The notes under the pieces are model-generated. The model worked only from the letters and a program-made list of their open reading frames with translations. It was not told the origin of the DNA and searched no databases. The position numbers were made by a program, and so were the translations under genes. A DNA stretch of 64,000 bases from Candidatus Zixiibacteriota bacterium (lineage in GTDB: Bacteria > Zixibacteria > MSB-5A5 > DG-27). Positions 8,709 through 18,015 of the stretch are shown piece by piece (the stretch's first letter is position 1; every line of letters starts with the position of its first letter). The stretch covers positions 43,984 to 107,983 of the forward strand of contig JAUWHO010000048.1 in NCBI GenBank assembly GCA_030605835.1. Direction: 5' to 3'.

Positions 8709-10532
8709 ATGACAACTGATTTCTCCAAGCTCAAACGCACTCACACCTGTGGGGAATTGCGAAAGGATAAAAGCGGTGCAGAGGTCACCCTCAACGGCTG
8801 GGTGAACGCCTGGCGGGACCACGGGGGACTTTTCTTCGTCGATCTCCGCGACCGATACGGCGTCACCCAGGTGGTTTTCCATCCCGAGAATCTCTCACCT
8901 GAGGATATGGAGACCGCAAAGAAATTGCGTTACGAAGATGTCGTCTCCGTCTCCGGCAAGGTGAGCTCCCGCCCCGAGGGCGCCGTCAACGAGGAGATGG
9001 AAACCGGCGAAATCGAGCTTACTGCGAATTCAGTCACTCTCCTGAACAAGTCCAAGACACCACCGTTTTTGGTGGAGGATGAAATCAGCGCCTTCGAGGA
9101 TTTGAGGTTGAAATACCGCTATATAGACCTGCGACGTCCGGTACTCAAAAAGAAGATCGAGATCCGTCACAAAGTCACCATGGCGGTGAGGAACTACTTA
9201 GACTCCAAGGGCTTTTTGGAGATCGAAACTCCCCTTCTGATGCGAAGCACCCCGGAGGGAGCCAGAGATTATATCGTCCCCTCCCGGACCAACCCCGGCA
9301 AGTTCTATGCCCTGCCGCAGTCTCCCCAGCTTTTCAAACAGATCCTGATGATTGCGGGATTCGACAAGTATTTCCAGTTAGCCCGCTGTCTGCGGGATGA
9401 GGATCTGCGTGCCGACCGTCAGCCGGAGCACACCCAGATCGATATGGAGATGTCCTTCGTCACCATGGATGACGTTTTCGAAATCACGGAGGGGATGTTC
9501 GCTCATATCTTCAGAGAGGTGTTGGGAGTTGAGGTTGAGACCCCCTTCCCGCGACTGAAATTCGAAGAGGCCATGAGAAGATTCGGCAGCGACAAGCCCG
9601 ACACCCGCTTCGGGATGGAGATGATCGACATTTCCGATATCGCTGGGGAGAGTGGGTTTAAGGTTTTCTCGGAGACGGTGAAATCTGGAGGCGTGGTCAA
9701 GGGGATAGTCCTCCCCAAAGGTGCGGAGATGACCCGGCGGGAGATTGATGAACTTCAGGAAATCGTCAAATCGACTGGAGCGAAAGGACTCGTCCACCTC
9801 TCAGCTTCTCCGGAGGGATTGAAATCGCCGGCGCTAAAATTCCTGGGAGAGGAGATCTCCAAGACCATCGCCTCTATGGTGAAATTAGAGACAGGGGACA
9901 TTGCTTTCTTCATCGCCGCGGAGGAGAAAATCTGCAATCTCTCTCTGGGAAATTTGCGCCTCCATCTGGCAAAAACGAGAGGTTTGATTCCGGGGGGAAA
10001 GTGGAACTTCGTCTGGATTTACGAGTTTCCTCTTTTCGAATACAATCCCGACGCGAAAAGGTTTGAGGCCATGCATAATATCGTCACCTCTCCTTTCGAG
10101 GAAGATATACCGCTTTTAGAGGAGGGTTTCAAAACCGAATTGCCTTTGGATTCGAACGACCATCCCTGGGCAAAGATCAGGGCTAACCAGTACGATCTGG
10201 TCTTAAACGGTACCGAGATCGCCTCCGGCGGCATCCGTATTCACTCCCGACGGCTGCAAGAGAGGGTGTTCGAGGTCCTCGGCATTGGGGAGAAGAGCGC
10301 TCAGAAGAGATTCGGCTTTCTCCTGGATGCCTTAGAATATGGCGCCCCCCCTCACGGGGGCATTGCCCCGGGCTTGGATCGAATCGTGGCCCTGATGACC
10401 GATTCCGAATCGATACGGGAGGTCATCCCCTTTCCGAAGACCACCGCGGCGCAGTCTTTGATGGACGGCTCCCCGGCGGAGGTTGACCCGGAACAGTTAC
10501 AAGAGCTGGGAATTGCGATAAAGAAGAAGTAG
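8709..10532 (+). CDS. aspS: Aspartyl-tRNA synthetase, bacterial type, predicted non-discriminating
   Basis: 607 aa with an N-terminal OB fold, the catalytic core (GFLEIETPLLMRSTPEGARD, FARCLRDEDLRADRQPEHTQ, GLDRIVALM) and the bacterial GAD insertion domain (about residues 285-420). In the anticodon-binding domain it has His38-Gly39 (WRDHGG) and Gly91 (RPEGAV). In Pseudomonas- and Helicobacter-type enzymes these residues go with charging of both tRNA-Asp and tRNA-Asn, whereas the E. coli discriminating enzyme has Leu and Lys there. If so, the cell should make Asn-tRNA with GatCAB. Starts 146 bases after hisS, past three palindromes. Confidence 0.94.
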   Translation: MTTDFSKLKRTHTCGELRKDKSGAEVTLNGWVNAWRDHGGLFFVDLRDRYGVTQVVFHPENLSPEDMETAKKLRYEDVVSVSGKVSSRPEGAVNEEMETGEIELTANSVTLLNKSKTPPFLVEDEISAFEDLRLKYRYIDLRRPVLKKKIEIRHKVTMAVRNYLDSKGFLEIETPLLMRSTPEGARDYIVPSRTNPGKFYALPQSPQLFKQILMIAGFDKYFQLARCLRDEDLRADRQPEHTQIDMEMSFVTMDDVFEITEGMFAHIFREVLGVEVETPFPRLKFEEAMRRFGSDKPDTRFGMEMIDISDIAGESGFKVFSETVKSGGVVKGIVLPKGAEMTRREIDELQEIVKSTGAKGLVHLSASPEGLKSPALKFLGEEISKTIASMVKLETGDIAFFIAAEEKICNLSLGNLRLHLAKTRGLIPGGKWNFVWIYEFPLFEYNPDAKRFEAMHNIVTSPFEEDIPLLEEGFKTELPLDSNDHPWAKIRANQYDLVLNGTEIASGGIRIHSRRLQERVFEVLGIGEKSAQKRFGFLLDALEYGAPPHGGIAPGLDRIVALMTDSESIREVIPFPKTTAAQSLMDGSPAEVDPEQLQELGIAIKKK

Positions 10533-10559
10533 AAACGAGGTATTGAGCAGAGCTTGGAT

Positions 10560-11567
10560 ATGACCATCAATCAGAAAGTAACTGAGAAGATCGACCTTTC
10601 CGGAGTGGACCAGCGAGGCCTGTTCGGACAGAAGGGCGCCTATCTGAACCTCATCGAGTCGCAGTTCGAGGCCAAAATCGTCGCCCGGGGGGACTGGATT
10701 ACCATCGAAGGTGAACCCGGGGAGATAGGAAGACTGCAGACTCTGTTTTCGGACCTCATCTCTTATCTCTCCAAGAACGGGGAGCTGAACGAACGTTACA
10801 TTCTCTATTCCATCGCCATCATAAAGGAGAACGGCCGTGGGCCCACGGAGCTGATGGACACCGAGAGTGCAGTCACCTCCGTCGCCACCAAGGGGGCGAT
10901 CCGCCCTAAAACCATCGGACAGGATCGGTATGTCAAGACCATCGAGGCCAATGACATCGTCTTCTCAATCGGCCCGGCGGGCACCGGGAAGACTTATCTG
11001 GCGGTCGCCAAGGCGGTCTCTTTTTTCAAGCGGAGATTAGTGCAGCGGATCATTCTGACCCGACCGGCGGTGGAGGCCGGGGAGAGCTTAGGTTTCCTCC
11101 CGGGCGATATCCGCGCCAAGGTCGATCCCTATCTGAGGCCGCTGTATGACGCTCTGCAGGATATGCTGGCGGCAGAGAAGATCAAAAAGCTGATGGAGCT
11201 GGGAACCATCGAGATTGCCCCCTTGGCCTTCATGCGGGGGAGGAACCTGAGCAACTCCTTTGTCATCTTAGACGAGGGTCAAAACACCACCACCGGACAG
11301 ATGAAGATGTTTCTGACCCGCCTGGGTCTCGGCTCCAAGGCCGTCATCACCGGCGACATCACCCAGATCGACTTAGACGACAAAAAGGGCTCGGGGCTGG
11401 TGCGCGCCCAGAAAATCCTTGCGGGGATTAAAGGGATAGAGTTCGTTTACTTGACCGAGAAGGATATCGTTCGTCACCGCCTGGTTCAGGACATAGTCAA
11501 GGCTTACGAGCGTCATGAGGGAAGGCTCTCCAAGGGGAGAAAGGGGGGAGTGAAAAAGAGGTCGTGA
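10560..11567 (+). CDS. ybeZ: PhoH-family ATPase (YbeZ)
   Basis: PhoH-like P-loop ATPase/putative RNA helicase that works with YbeY in rRNA maturation and ribosome quality control. An N-terminal KH-like region (about 1-110) precedes Walker A GPAGTGKT (about residue 139), [17 protein letters not shown] and Walker [12 protein letters not shown] (about 234), then [10 protein letters not shown]. 335 aa from the ATG at 10560; a TTG two codons earlier is possible. It begins 27 bases after aspS and its last 4 bases overlap the next start. The phoH-pgpH-ybeY order matches the Bacillus arrangement. Confidence 0.92.
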   Translation: MTINQKVTEKIDLSGVDQRGLFGQKGAYLNLIESQFEAKIVARGDWITIEGEPGEIGRLQTLFSDLISYLSKNGELNERYILYSIAIIKENGRGPTELMDTESAVTSVATKGAIRPKTIGQDRYVKTIEANDIVFSIGPAGTGKTYLAVAKAVSFFKRRLVQRIILTRPAVEAGESLGFLPGDIRAKVDPYLRPLYDALQDMLAAEKIKKLMELGTIEIAPLAFMRGRNLSNSFVILDEGQNTTTGQMKMFLTRLGLGSKAVITGDITQIDLDDKKGSGLVRAQKILAGIKGIEFVYLTEKDIVRHRLVQDIVKAYERHEGRLSKGRKGGVKKRS

Positions 11568-13813
11568 AGTTGAATTCGAAGTTTCGCAAGATAGGTAAGA
11601 ACAACAGAAAAGATCGCCGCAAGCGGGAGGAGTCAAGTCTAGCTCGGTGGTGGGCGCAGTATCTCTCCAAGATCCTTTTAGGTCTTGGGGTTGCCATTCT
11701 CATATCACTGCTGTTCCCGAAACAGATACCGTATTATGCCACCAGTCTTCCCCTTTTCGGGGAGGTCGCCACCGAGGAGGTGGTCGCCCCCTTCGATTTT
11801 TACATCCTCAAGGAGGCCTCCGAGTACAGGGCTGAGAAGAATAGAGCCCTGGAGGCTTTAGTCCCGGTCCTGAAACTCGACCGCCAGCGGAAAGCTAAGA
11901 TCTTGAGCGGGTTCAGAAGTTTCATAACCGAGGTGGAGCGACATCAGGCTACGGAGCTGACCCCGGAGGAGAAAATCGATCAACTGCACCGGAGCTTTCC
12001 CCGGCTCGAGAGAAAAGACTTAGCGGCGATTCTGGAGGGGGGGAGTGTCGGTCCGGCTACCGACTTCATCTCCTTCTGGCTGGATAGCTTGCTGCAGGTG
12101 GGAATCATTGCGAATTCGGCCGAGCTGCCCAGCTCCCCGGCAGGGAAGTTCGAGTTCCACAACGGCGAGAAAGCCCGGCTGGTTCTCAGAGAGAGGGTTT
12201 TAGATGTGGAGGCTGCCAAAAGCCTTCTTGAGAGGAAGCTCTCCGCCCTGCCAGGGACAAGCTCCAGCTTCCGGAGGGCGATCATGGGAGTGATCTTCTC
12301 CCTATTAGAGCCGGACCTGTTTTATGAAGAGACCCAGACCGAGAGGCGCCGCCAGCAGATTCTGGCTGCAGTCAAGGAGTATAAGGGGGTGGTCTCCAGG
12401 GGGGAGGTGGTCGTCTCCGCCGGCGAGAAGGTTGGTCCCGAGGCCGCCGCCAAACTTCACTCCCTGATCCAGACCAAAGCCAGGATAGAGAGCCCGAGTC
12501 TGTTGAAGGCCCTATTCCCCTTCGCGGGGAGGGTTCTTCTGATCTCGTTCCCTATTTTCTTTTTGGGGCTTTTTTTGAGATTCTTCAAGCCCCGGATTTT
12601 TGAGAAGTTCACCAATCTGCTCCTTATGGCGCTCTTACTGTTGATCTTATCGATCATTGCTCACCTCTTGAATCAGAGCGACTTGCTCTCGAAATATCTG
12701 GTGCCGCTGGCAATCGTCTCCATGCTTCTGACCATTCTGTTCGACCTGGAGGTGGGGTTGGTGGCGACCCTGGTTTTCAGCCTGGTGGTAGGACAGCTTT
12801 ATCGCTTCGACTTGGAGCTGGTGCTGGTCTCTGCCCTGGCGGGAACGGTGGCAGCCTTCAGTGTTCGGGAGGTGCGTCATCGCTCCAGGTTCTACCGCCC
12901 CATCCTTTACACCTCGTTAGCCTATGTGGTTTTCATATACGTGATGGAGTCCTTCAAGCTCAAGGCTCCGGTGGAGATTCTGCCCCAGTGTGCTTTCGGG
13001 CTGGCCAACGGCTTCCTCTCTCCGATCTTGACCATCGGTCTTCTGCCCTTTTTCGAAATCGCTTTCGGCCTCACCACCGACATAACCCTGCTTGAGCTTT
13101 CGGATCTTAATCGTCCTCTGCTCAAGAGGATGGCCCTGGAGGCCCCTGGCACCTACCACCATTCCATCATGATGGGTACCCTGGCGGAGGCCGCCGCCAA
13201 GGAGATCGGGGCCAACTCCCTTCTGGCGCGGGTGGGTGCCTACTATCACGACATCGGCAAGATGCTCAAACCGGAATACTTCGTCGAGAATCTCATGGGG
13301 AGCAAGAACAAACACGAGAAGTTGGCTCCCTCCATGAGCGCCTTGATTTTGGAGGCCCACGTCAAGGAGGGACGGGAGCTGGCCAAGAAGGCGAAGCTGC
13401 CGAAGGTGGTGAGCGACTTCATCGAACAGCACCACGGCACTTCCCTCATGGCTTATTTTTATCGCAAAGCCATCGACCAGGGAGCCGACCCGGCGGAGAT
13501 TGAGAGCGATTTCCGTTATCCCGGTCCCAAACCAGCTTTCAAGGAGTCTGCCATTGTGATGTTGGCCGACTCCATCGAAGCGGCCGCCCGCACCCTGGAG
13601 GATCCGCATCCGGCCAGGATTCGCAGCCTGGTCACCAAAATCACCGACGACAAATCCAGATCCGGGGAGCTGGACGATTCCAACCTTACCTTCAAAGAGA
13701 TGCATACTATCGAGGAGAGTTTCATCCAGGTTCTCAACGCCTTGTTCCATCACCGCATAGAGTATCCGGAGGAGACCCCTGAAGAGGATGTCAAAAAGGC
13801 ATCAACGATTTAG
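11564..13813 (+). CDS. pgpH: PgpH-type c-di-AMP phosphodiesterase (7TM-HD protein)
   Basis: Membrane-bound HD hydrolase of the 7TMR-HDED/7TM/HD family; characterised members such as Listeria PgpH degrade c-di-AMP. 749 aa: a short basic N-terminus, one TM helix (about residues 37-52), a large extracytoplasmic 7TMR-HDED domain (about 55-300), a block of about seven TM helices (about 315-500) and a C-terminal cytoplasmic HD domain with HH (about 531), YYHDIGKM (about 560-567), EQHHGTS and LADSIEAAAR. All metal-binding positions look intact. GTG start overlaps phoH by 4 bases, and its end overlaps ybeY by 26 bases. It implies c-di-AMP signalling, though no cyclase is in the window. Confidence 0.88.
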   Translation: MKLNSKFRKIGKNNRKDRRKREESSLARWWAQYLSKILLGLGVAILISLLFPKQIPYYATSLPLFGEVATEEVVAPFDFYILKEASEYRAEKNRALEALVPVLKLDRQRKAKILSGFRSFITEVERHQATELTPEEKIDQLHRSFPRLERKDLAAILEGGSVGPATDFISFWLDSLLQVGIIANSAELPSSPAGKFEFHNGEKARLVLRERVLDVEAAKSLLERKLSALPGTSSSFRRAIMGVIFSLLEPDLFYEETQTERRRQQILAAVKEYKGVVSRGEVVVSAGEKVGPEAAAKLHSLIQTKARIESPSLLKALFPFAGRVLLISFPIFFLGLFLRFFKPRIFEKFTNLLLMALLLLILSIIAHLLNQSDLLSKYLVPLAIVSMLLTILFDLEVGLVATLVFSLVVGQLYRFDLELVLVSALAGTVAAFSVREVRHRSRFYRPILYTSLAYVVFIYVMESFKLKAPVEILPQCAFGLANGFLSPILTIGLLPFFEIAFGLTTDITLLELSDLNRPLLKRMALEAPGTYHHSIMMGTLAEAAAKEIGANSLLARVGAYYHDIGKMLKPEYFVENLMGSKNKHEKLAPSMSALILEAHVKEGRELAKKAKLPKVVSDFIEQHHGTSLMAYFYRKAIDQGADPAEIESDFRYPGPKPAFKESAIVMLADSIEAAARTLEDPHPARIRSLVTKITDDKSRSGELDDSNLTFKEMHTIEESFIQVLNALFHHRIEYPEETPEEDVKKASTI

Positions 13814-14243
13814 AATCGAGGTCTTGAGCCATCGCGGCAGGATTGATGCCCGCTGGGTGATCCCCCTGTGCAAGAAGATCCTGGCCTCCGAGCTTAGGGC
13901 TCCTATCCGGGTGAACGTCGTCGCCACTGACAACAAATATATCCGACAGCTGAACCGCGACTATCGCGGGAGAAACCGCGCCACCGATGTTTTAGCGTTC
14001 AATCTTTGCGACGAAGACGATTCAGAGGAGCAACCGCTCTTAGGCGAGATTTACATCTCCTGTGAGAAGGCCAGACAGCAGGCAGAGGCTTACCACCACT
14101 GTTTTCGCGAAGAGGTGAGGAGGTTGGTCGCCCATGGGCTTCTGCATCTTTTGGGTTACGACCACGAAGATGACAAATCCAGGAAGAGGATGCAAGAGAA
14201 AGAAGAGGTCTATCTGACCGGAAGGAAGGTAGTCACAGCTTGA
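13788..14243 (+). CDS. ybeY: Endoribonuclease YbeY
   Basis: Metal-dependent RNase involved in 16S rRNA 3' maturation and ribosome quality control. 151 aa, normal length. The zinc motif H-x3-H-x5-H is intact in HGLLHLLGYDH (about residues 116-126), and YRGRNRATDVLAF precedes it as in all YbeY. The start overlaps pgpH by 26 bases, which suggests translational coupling. Confidence 0.93.
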   Translation: MSKRHQRFRIEVLSHRGRIDARWVIPLCKKILASELRAPIRVNVVATDNKYIRQLNRDYRGRNRATDVLAFNLCDEDDSEEQPLLGEIYISCEKARQQAEAYHHCFREEVRRLVAHGLLHLLGYDHEDDKSRKRMQEKEEVYLTGRKVVTA

Positions 14244-15160
14244 AGGAGAAAGAGGGGGCGGATCCAGCCCGGAGCCGCTGGGGGCATCTTCTCAACAAGA
14301 TCGGGTTGGGTCGGTTGAGGCATACACTCTTTGGGAGAGAGAAAATCTCCAGCAGAGAGGAGACCGAAAAGAGAGTCTTAGAAACCATCGAAGATGCCGT
14401 CGGGAGCAAAGAAATAGATTTCGAAGAGGACGAGAAGGAGATGATTCACTCCATCTTCGAGCTGGGCGAGACCACCGCCAAGGAGATAATGATTCCCAGG
14501 GTGGATATGGTATGTGCGGAGGTCAACACGGAGTTGCAGCATCTGAGAGAGCTAGCGAAAGAGAAAGGGCATTCCCGCTTCCCGGTCTATCGGGAGGATA
14601 TAGACAATGTCCTGGGGATAGCGACGGTGAAGGATCTGCTCTTCGTGGATGATTTCTCCGAGACCAGGTTGGAAGCTTTGATCCGTCCCACTTTCTTCAT
14701 CCCCGAAAGCAAAAAGATCGATGAGCTCCTCCGGGATATGAGAAAGAAGAAGATGCACATGGCCATCGTCCTGGACGAATACGGGGGCACCTCCGGTCTG
14801 GTCACTCTGGAGGATATTCTAGAGGAGATCGTGGGGGAGATCGAGGACGAGACCGACAAACAGCCGCCGCCGATTCGGAAGCTGGATGAGCGCAGCTACC
14901 GGGTTGATGCCACCTTGAGCATAAAAGACCTGAATGAAGCCATCGGCTCCCAACTTTCGGAAGAGGAGTTCGAGACCGTCGGGGGGCTGATTTACGATTT
15001 GGCCGGGAGCCTCCCGGAGGAGGGTTACAGTGTCGAACACCAGGGATTGAGATTCATCGTCGAGAAGGTGGAAGGACAGAGGATTGAAACTGTCAGGGTG
15101 GTATTCCTCAGAGAGGAAGTCTCCCCTGACGAGGAAACCTCAACGGATGTCAGCAGCTGA
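14240..15160 (+). CDS. ybeX: CBS-domain CorC/YbeX-like protein
   Basis: Soluble CorC/YbeX-type protein, linked to magnesium/cobalt homeostasis and in E. coli to ribosome metabolism. 306 aa: a charged N-terminus, two CBS domains (TAKEIMIPRVDMV ... HSRFPVYREDIDNVLGIATVKDLL; then PTFFIPESKKIDELLRDMRKKKMHMAIVLDEYGGTSGLVTLEDILEEIVGEI) and the C-terminal CorC_HlyC domain (VDATLSIKDLNEAIG ... ETVGGLIYDLAGSLPEEGYSV). No DUF21 membrane domain, so it is YbeX-like. TTG start overlaps the ybeY stop. Confidence 0.88.
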   Translation: MKEKEGADPARSRWGHLLNKIGLGRLRHTLFGREKISSREETEKRVLETIEDAVGSKEIDFEEDEKEMIHSIFELGETTAKEIMIPRVDMVCAEVNTELQHLRELAKEKGHSRFPVYREDIDNVLGIATVKDLLFVDDFSETRLEALIRPTFFIPESKKIDELLRDMRKKKMHMAIVLDEYGGTSGLVTLEDILEEIVGEIEDETDKQPPPIRKLDERSYRVDATLSIKDLNEAIGSQLSEEEFETVGGLIYDLAGSLPEEGYSVEHQGLRFIVEKVEGQRIETVRVVFLREEVSPDEETSTDVSS

Positions 15161-15204
15161 TAAACAGGAAATCAGAGGCTAGTGACGTCGACAGAAAAGC
15201 TAAG

Positions 15205-15519
15205 ATGAAAAGTGCGAAAGGCAAAACCGAAGAAATTCTGGGAAAAGAGAGGGCAGAAAGAATATGTGAACAGTATGACATATCCTTTCTTGGCTTATTC
15301 GGTTCTCACGCCAGGGGGGATTTTTCTGATCAAAGTGATATAGATCTCATTGTCAGATTCTCCAAAAAGAAAAGCCTTTTGGATTTGGTCAGGCTAGAAA
15401 GGATGTTCTCCGAAATACTGGGACGAAAAGTGGACTTATTAACTGAGAATTCGATCAGTCCGTATCTTAGAGACAAGATAGCAGTTGATCTGAAGGTCAT
15501 TTATGATCAAAAAAGATGA
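15205..15519 (+). CDS. mntA: MntA-type nucleotidyltransferase antitoxin
   Basis: Minimal nucleotidyltransferase of 104 aa with the canonical signature LFGSHARGDFSDQSDIDLIV; the GSxAR(G) turn and the two Asp of SDIDL are intact, and a third carboxylate fits KVDLL. In characterised HEPN/MNT pairs this protein AMPylates and silences the HEPN toxin. It overlaps the downstream HEPN gene by 17 bases. Codon use is more A+T-rich than in ybeX upstream, consistent with a mobile toxin-antitoxin module dropped between ybeX and the HD-GYP gene. Confidence 0.88.
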   Translation: MKSAKGKTEEILGKERAERICEQYDISFLGLFGSHARGDFSDQSDIDLIVRFSKKKSLLDLVRLERMFSEILGRKVDLLTENSISPYLRDKIAVDLKVIYDQKR

Positions 15520-15847
15520 CAAAGCTTACCTGCAGCACATCTACGACGCTGTCCTGAGAATCCAGACCTATGTCAAGGATATCACATATGAGGATTTTTG
15601 CGAGAAGGTCATCATTCAAGATGCTGTGATCAGACAATTGGAGATCATTGGTGAGGCTACAAAAAGAATCTCGTCCGACACCAGAAGAAGAGCTGCGGAC
15701 ATTCCCTGGAAGGACATCGCCGGGATGAGAGACAAACTGATACATAATTACCTGGGAGTAGATATAGAGCTGGTCTGGGAAACCATTGGCGGAGAGATGC
15801 CTCGCTTAAAGGAGGGGGTCAGGCGGATTCTTGAAGAGTTAGAATGA
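15503..15847 (+). CDS. hepT: HepT-type HEPN toxin (DUF86)
   Basis: HEPN-domain RNase toxin of 114 aa. The catalytic Rx4HxY motif is intact in RDKLIHNY near the C-terminus; the preceding QLEIIGEATKRIS is typical for DUF86 proteins. It overlaps mntA by 17 bases at its start and the next gene by 4 bases at its end. Expected to cleave RNA unless modified by MntA. Confidence 0.88.
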   Translation: MIKKDDKAYLQHIYDAVLRIQTYVKDITYEDFCEKVIIQDAVIRQLEIIGEATKRISSDTRRRAADIPWKDIAGMRDKLIHNYLGVDIELVWETIGGEMPRLKEGVRRILEELE

Positions 15848-16971
15848 CAATCGCAGACACTCAAAGTCTCTTAGCCGAAAATCAACGCTTAAAAGTCCTC
15901 TTAGAGGTGGGGCAGGCGATAAGCTCGCTTATGGAACTGGACGATCTTTTGCTTCTGATCGCCCGGGAGACCGCCAGAGTTCTCAAAGCTGACCGCTGCA
16001 CCCTTTTCCTGCTGGATGAGAAACGAGAGGAACTGTGGTCGAAAGTCGCCATGGGGGAGGAGAAGATCCGACTTCCCAAGGAGAGCGGGATCGCGGGGTT
16101 GGTGGTCACCACCGGAGAGACGCTCATAATCGATGACCCCTATTCAAACCCGCATTTCAACCCCGAAATCGACAAGAAGACCGGGTACCATACCCGCTCT
16201 CTGCTTTGTGGACCGATGCGGGATTCCAAGGGGGAGGTCTTGGGGGTATTTCAAGTTCTGAATAAACTCGATGGCGGTTTCCAGCAGGAGGATAAAGAGT
16301 TGTTGGAGGCGGTGGCGGCCTTCTCAGCCATCGCCATCGAGAACGCCAGGTTATATGCGGAGCTCAAGAAAACCTTTTACAGCTTCATCGAGACTTTAGC
16401 CGCCACTATCGATGCCCGGCATCATCTCACCGCCGGCCACTCTCACCGGGTGGCCAAATACACCGTCGGGATTGCCAGGGAGATGGGCTTACCAAAAAAG
16501 GAGATCGAAATCTTAAGAGTGGCGGCATTCCTGCACGACTACGGAAAGATCGGCATCCCCGACAGCATCCTGGCGAAGCCGGGCAAGTTGACGGAGGAGG
16601 AGTACGCCCAGATGAAACGCCATCCCGCTCTCACCAAAGAGATTCTGGGCAAGATATACCTCTCCGACGATTACAGGGGGATTCCCGGGCTGGCCTCCAC
16701 TCACCACGAAAGGCTCGACGGCAGCGGCTATCCTTTCGGCCTCAAAGATGGCAAGATACCTCTCGGCGGAAGGATCATGGCAGTGGCGGATGTCTTCGAC
16801 GCCATCACCTCCAAGAGGGACTATCGTGAAGGGATGCCCTATCCGGAGGCTTTGGAGCAATTGAGGGAGGATGTGGGAAAGCATTTCGATCCAGAGGTTT
16901 TCGATGCCTTCGAGAGATATTTGAGAAAGGAGCTGGCAGACAAAACTGATGAAAAGAAAAAGCCATCTTAG
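15844..16971 (+). CDS. GAF/HD-GYP protein, predicted c-di-GMP phosphodiesterase
   Basis: 375-aa cytoplasmic signalling protein: N-terminal short coiled coil, a GAF sensor domain (residues about 20-175, LLLLIARETARVLKADRCTLFLLD) and a C-terminal HD-GYP domain with HSHRVAKY, FLHDYGKIGIPD (about 229) and HHERLDGSGYP (about 287), then ADVFDAITSKRDYR. The HD and GYP residues are present, so an active c-di-GMP hydrolase is likely. The start overlaps hepT by 4 bases, yet functional linkage to the toxin-antitoxin pair is doubtful. Confidence 0.88.
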   Translation: MTIADTQSLLAENQRLKVLLEVGQAISSLMELDDLLLLIARETARVLKADRCTLFLLDEKREELWSKVAMGEEKIRLPKESGIAGLVVTTGETLIIDDPYSNPHFNPEIDKKTGYHTRSLLCGPMRDSKGEVLGVFQVLNKLDGGFQQEDKELLEAVAAFSAIAIENARLYAELKKTFYSFIETLAATIDARHHLTAGHSHRVAKYTVGIAREMGLPKKEIEILRVAAFLHDYGKIGIPDSILAKPGKLTEEEYAQMKRHPALTKEILGKIYLSDDYRGIPGLASTHHERLDGSGYPFGLKDGKIPLGGRIMAVADVFDAITSKRDYREGMPYPEALEQLREDVGKHFDPEVFDAFERYLRKELADKTDEKKKPS

Positions 16972-17010
16972 GGGCTTAGACTCAGAGCGATATTTCCCGG
17001 GAGCTCCTTT

Positions 17011-18012
17011 TCAATCCAGGACTCCCTCCTGTCTCAACCTCTCATAAACATCCAGATTCTCGTATATCAGCTTTTTCAGGGGTTCATCAACTCTCAGACT
17101 CCCTCTGAGGAACTCCTTGTCTCTCTTCAACAGCTTTTCTAAGAACTCGAAGGCCTTACCGACATCGTTTCTGAGGAGTTCAAGCTCGAACGAATTATAC
17201 AAGAGCATGAGGTTATCTGGGTCAAATCTGGCGGCCTCCGCGAGATGCTTCTCCATCACAGGGAATTTCAATTCCTTGGAAAAAATAACATAGAGCCACA
17301 GGTTGGCAGAAACATAGTGAAGGGCCAATTTGGGATTATCTATCCTTTGTGGATGAGAGGCAACCTCGTAGAAGCAAACCTTAGCCAGCTCCTTCTGTTG
17401 GTATTCCCAAAAACAGTGACCCAATCTCACGATGGCAGCACTTCTGAAGTGACGTCCGTCCGGACTCGTCAGCCCGGCCAAAAAAAGCACCGCCTCCAGA
17501 CCAAAGAGGCAGGAGAGGCGCAGGCAAAGCTCTAAAGGGATTTCCTCCTCCACGCTTTTGAGCTCTTCAACATAGCTTTTCAGAGGTCGGAGGCTAACGC
17601 CTCCAACAGCATCCCCCGGCTCGAAAAGCTTTATGGCTCTAATCCGGTTGACAATCTCACCGTAGCTCTTTGTCAAAGGAGCGGGAACGCCGACCCCGAG
17701 AACCGGTTGTCTCCGGCTTAGACTATCGTAGCGCTTCTGAAGAAAAGAACTGATGCGGAAACAGAAGACCCCCAGATCTTCGCGGTAAGAGCTCACCAGT
17801 TCCGGGCGAAGGAACTCAAAGGGATCTTTTTCGGCGCGTTCCTTAAGGCCGATTTCTCTCCTCTCCATAACTTCCAAAGAGAGCACAACCTCCCCGGGTT
17901 TGCGGAGAATGTCCAAATTCAGGAGGGTTTCGGTGGCCAGATATTCTATGGCCTCGTCGCCAATTCCGGCCTCTGTGGGAGAGAAAATCCAGTCCGGGAT
18001 CAGATTCTTCAT
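17011..18012 (-). CDS. Hypothetical alpha-helical protein, last gene of sigma-factor operon
   Basis: I do not recognise this 333-aa protein. No signal peptide or membrane helix is evident. Its C-terminal half has TPR-like helical pairs (FRSAAIVRLGHCFWEYQQKELAKVCFYEV, LAEAARFDPDNLMLLYNSFELELLRNDVGKAFEFLEKLLKRD). It starts 3 bases after the sigma-factor stop, so it is cotranscribed. A regulator or scaffold for the sigma factor is possible, but this is inference from position only. Confidence 0.55.
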   Translation of the reverse strand: MKNLIPDWIFSPTEAGIGDEAIEYLATETLLNLDILRKPGEVVLSLEVMERREIGLKERAEKDPFEFLRPELVSSYREDLGVFCFRISSFLQKRYDSLSRRQPVLGVGVPAPLTKSYGEIVNRIRAIKLFEPGDAVGGVSLRPLKSYVEELKSVEEEIPLELCLRLSCLFGLEAVLFLAGLTSPDGRHFRSAAIVRLGHCFWEYQQKELAKVCFYEVASHPQRIDNPKLALHYVSANLWLYVIFSKELKFPVMEKHLAEAARFDPDNLMLLYNSFELELLRNDVGKAFEFLEKLLKRDKEFLRGSLRVDEPLKKLIYENLDVYERLRQEGVLD

Positions 18013-18015
18013 AAA

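Noticed and set aside
15205..16971. Three-gene signalling operon of MntA, HepT and HD-GYP
   Set aside because: Overlapping frames could be chance after insertion; no known link between HEPN/MNT pairs and c-di-GMP turnover.
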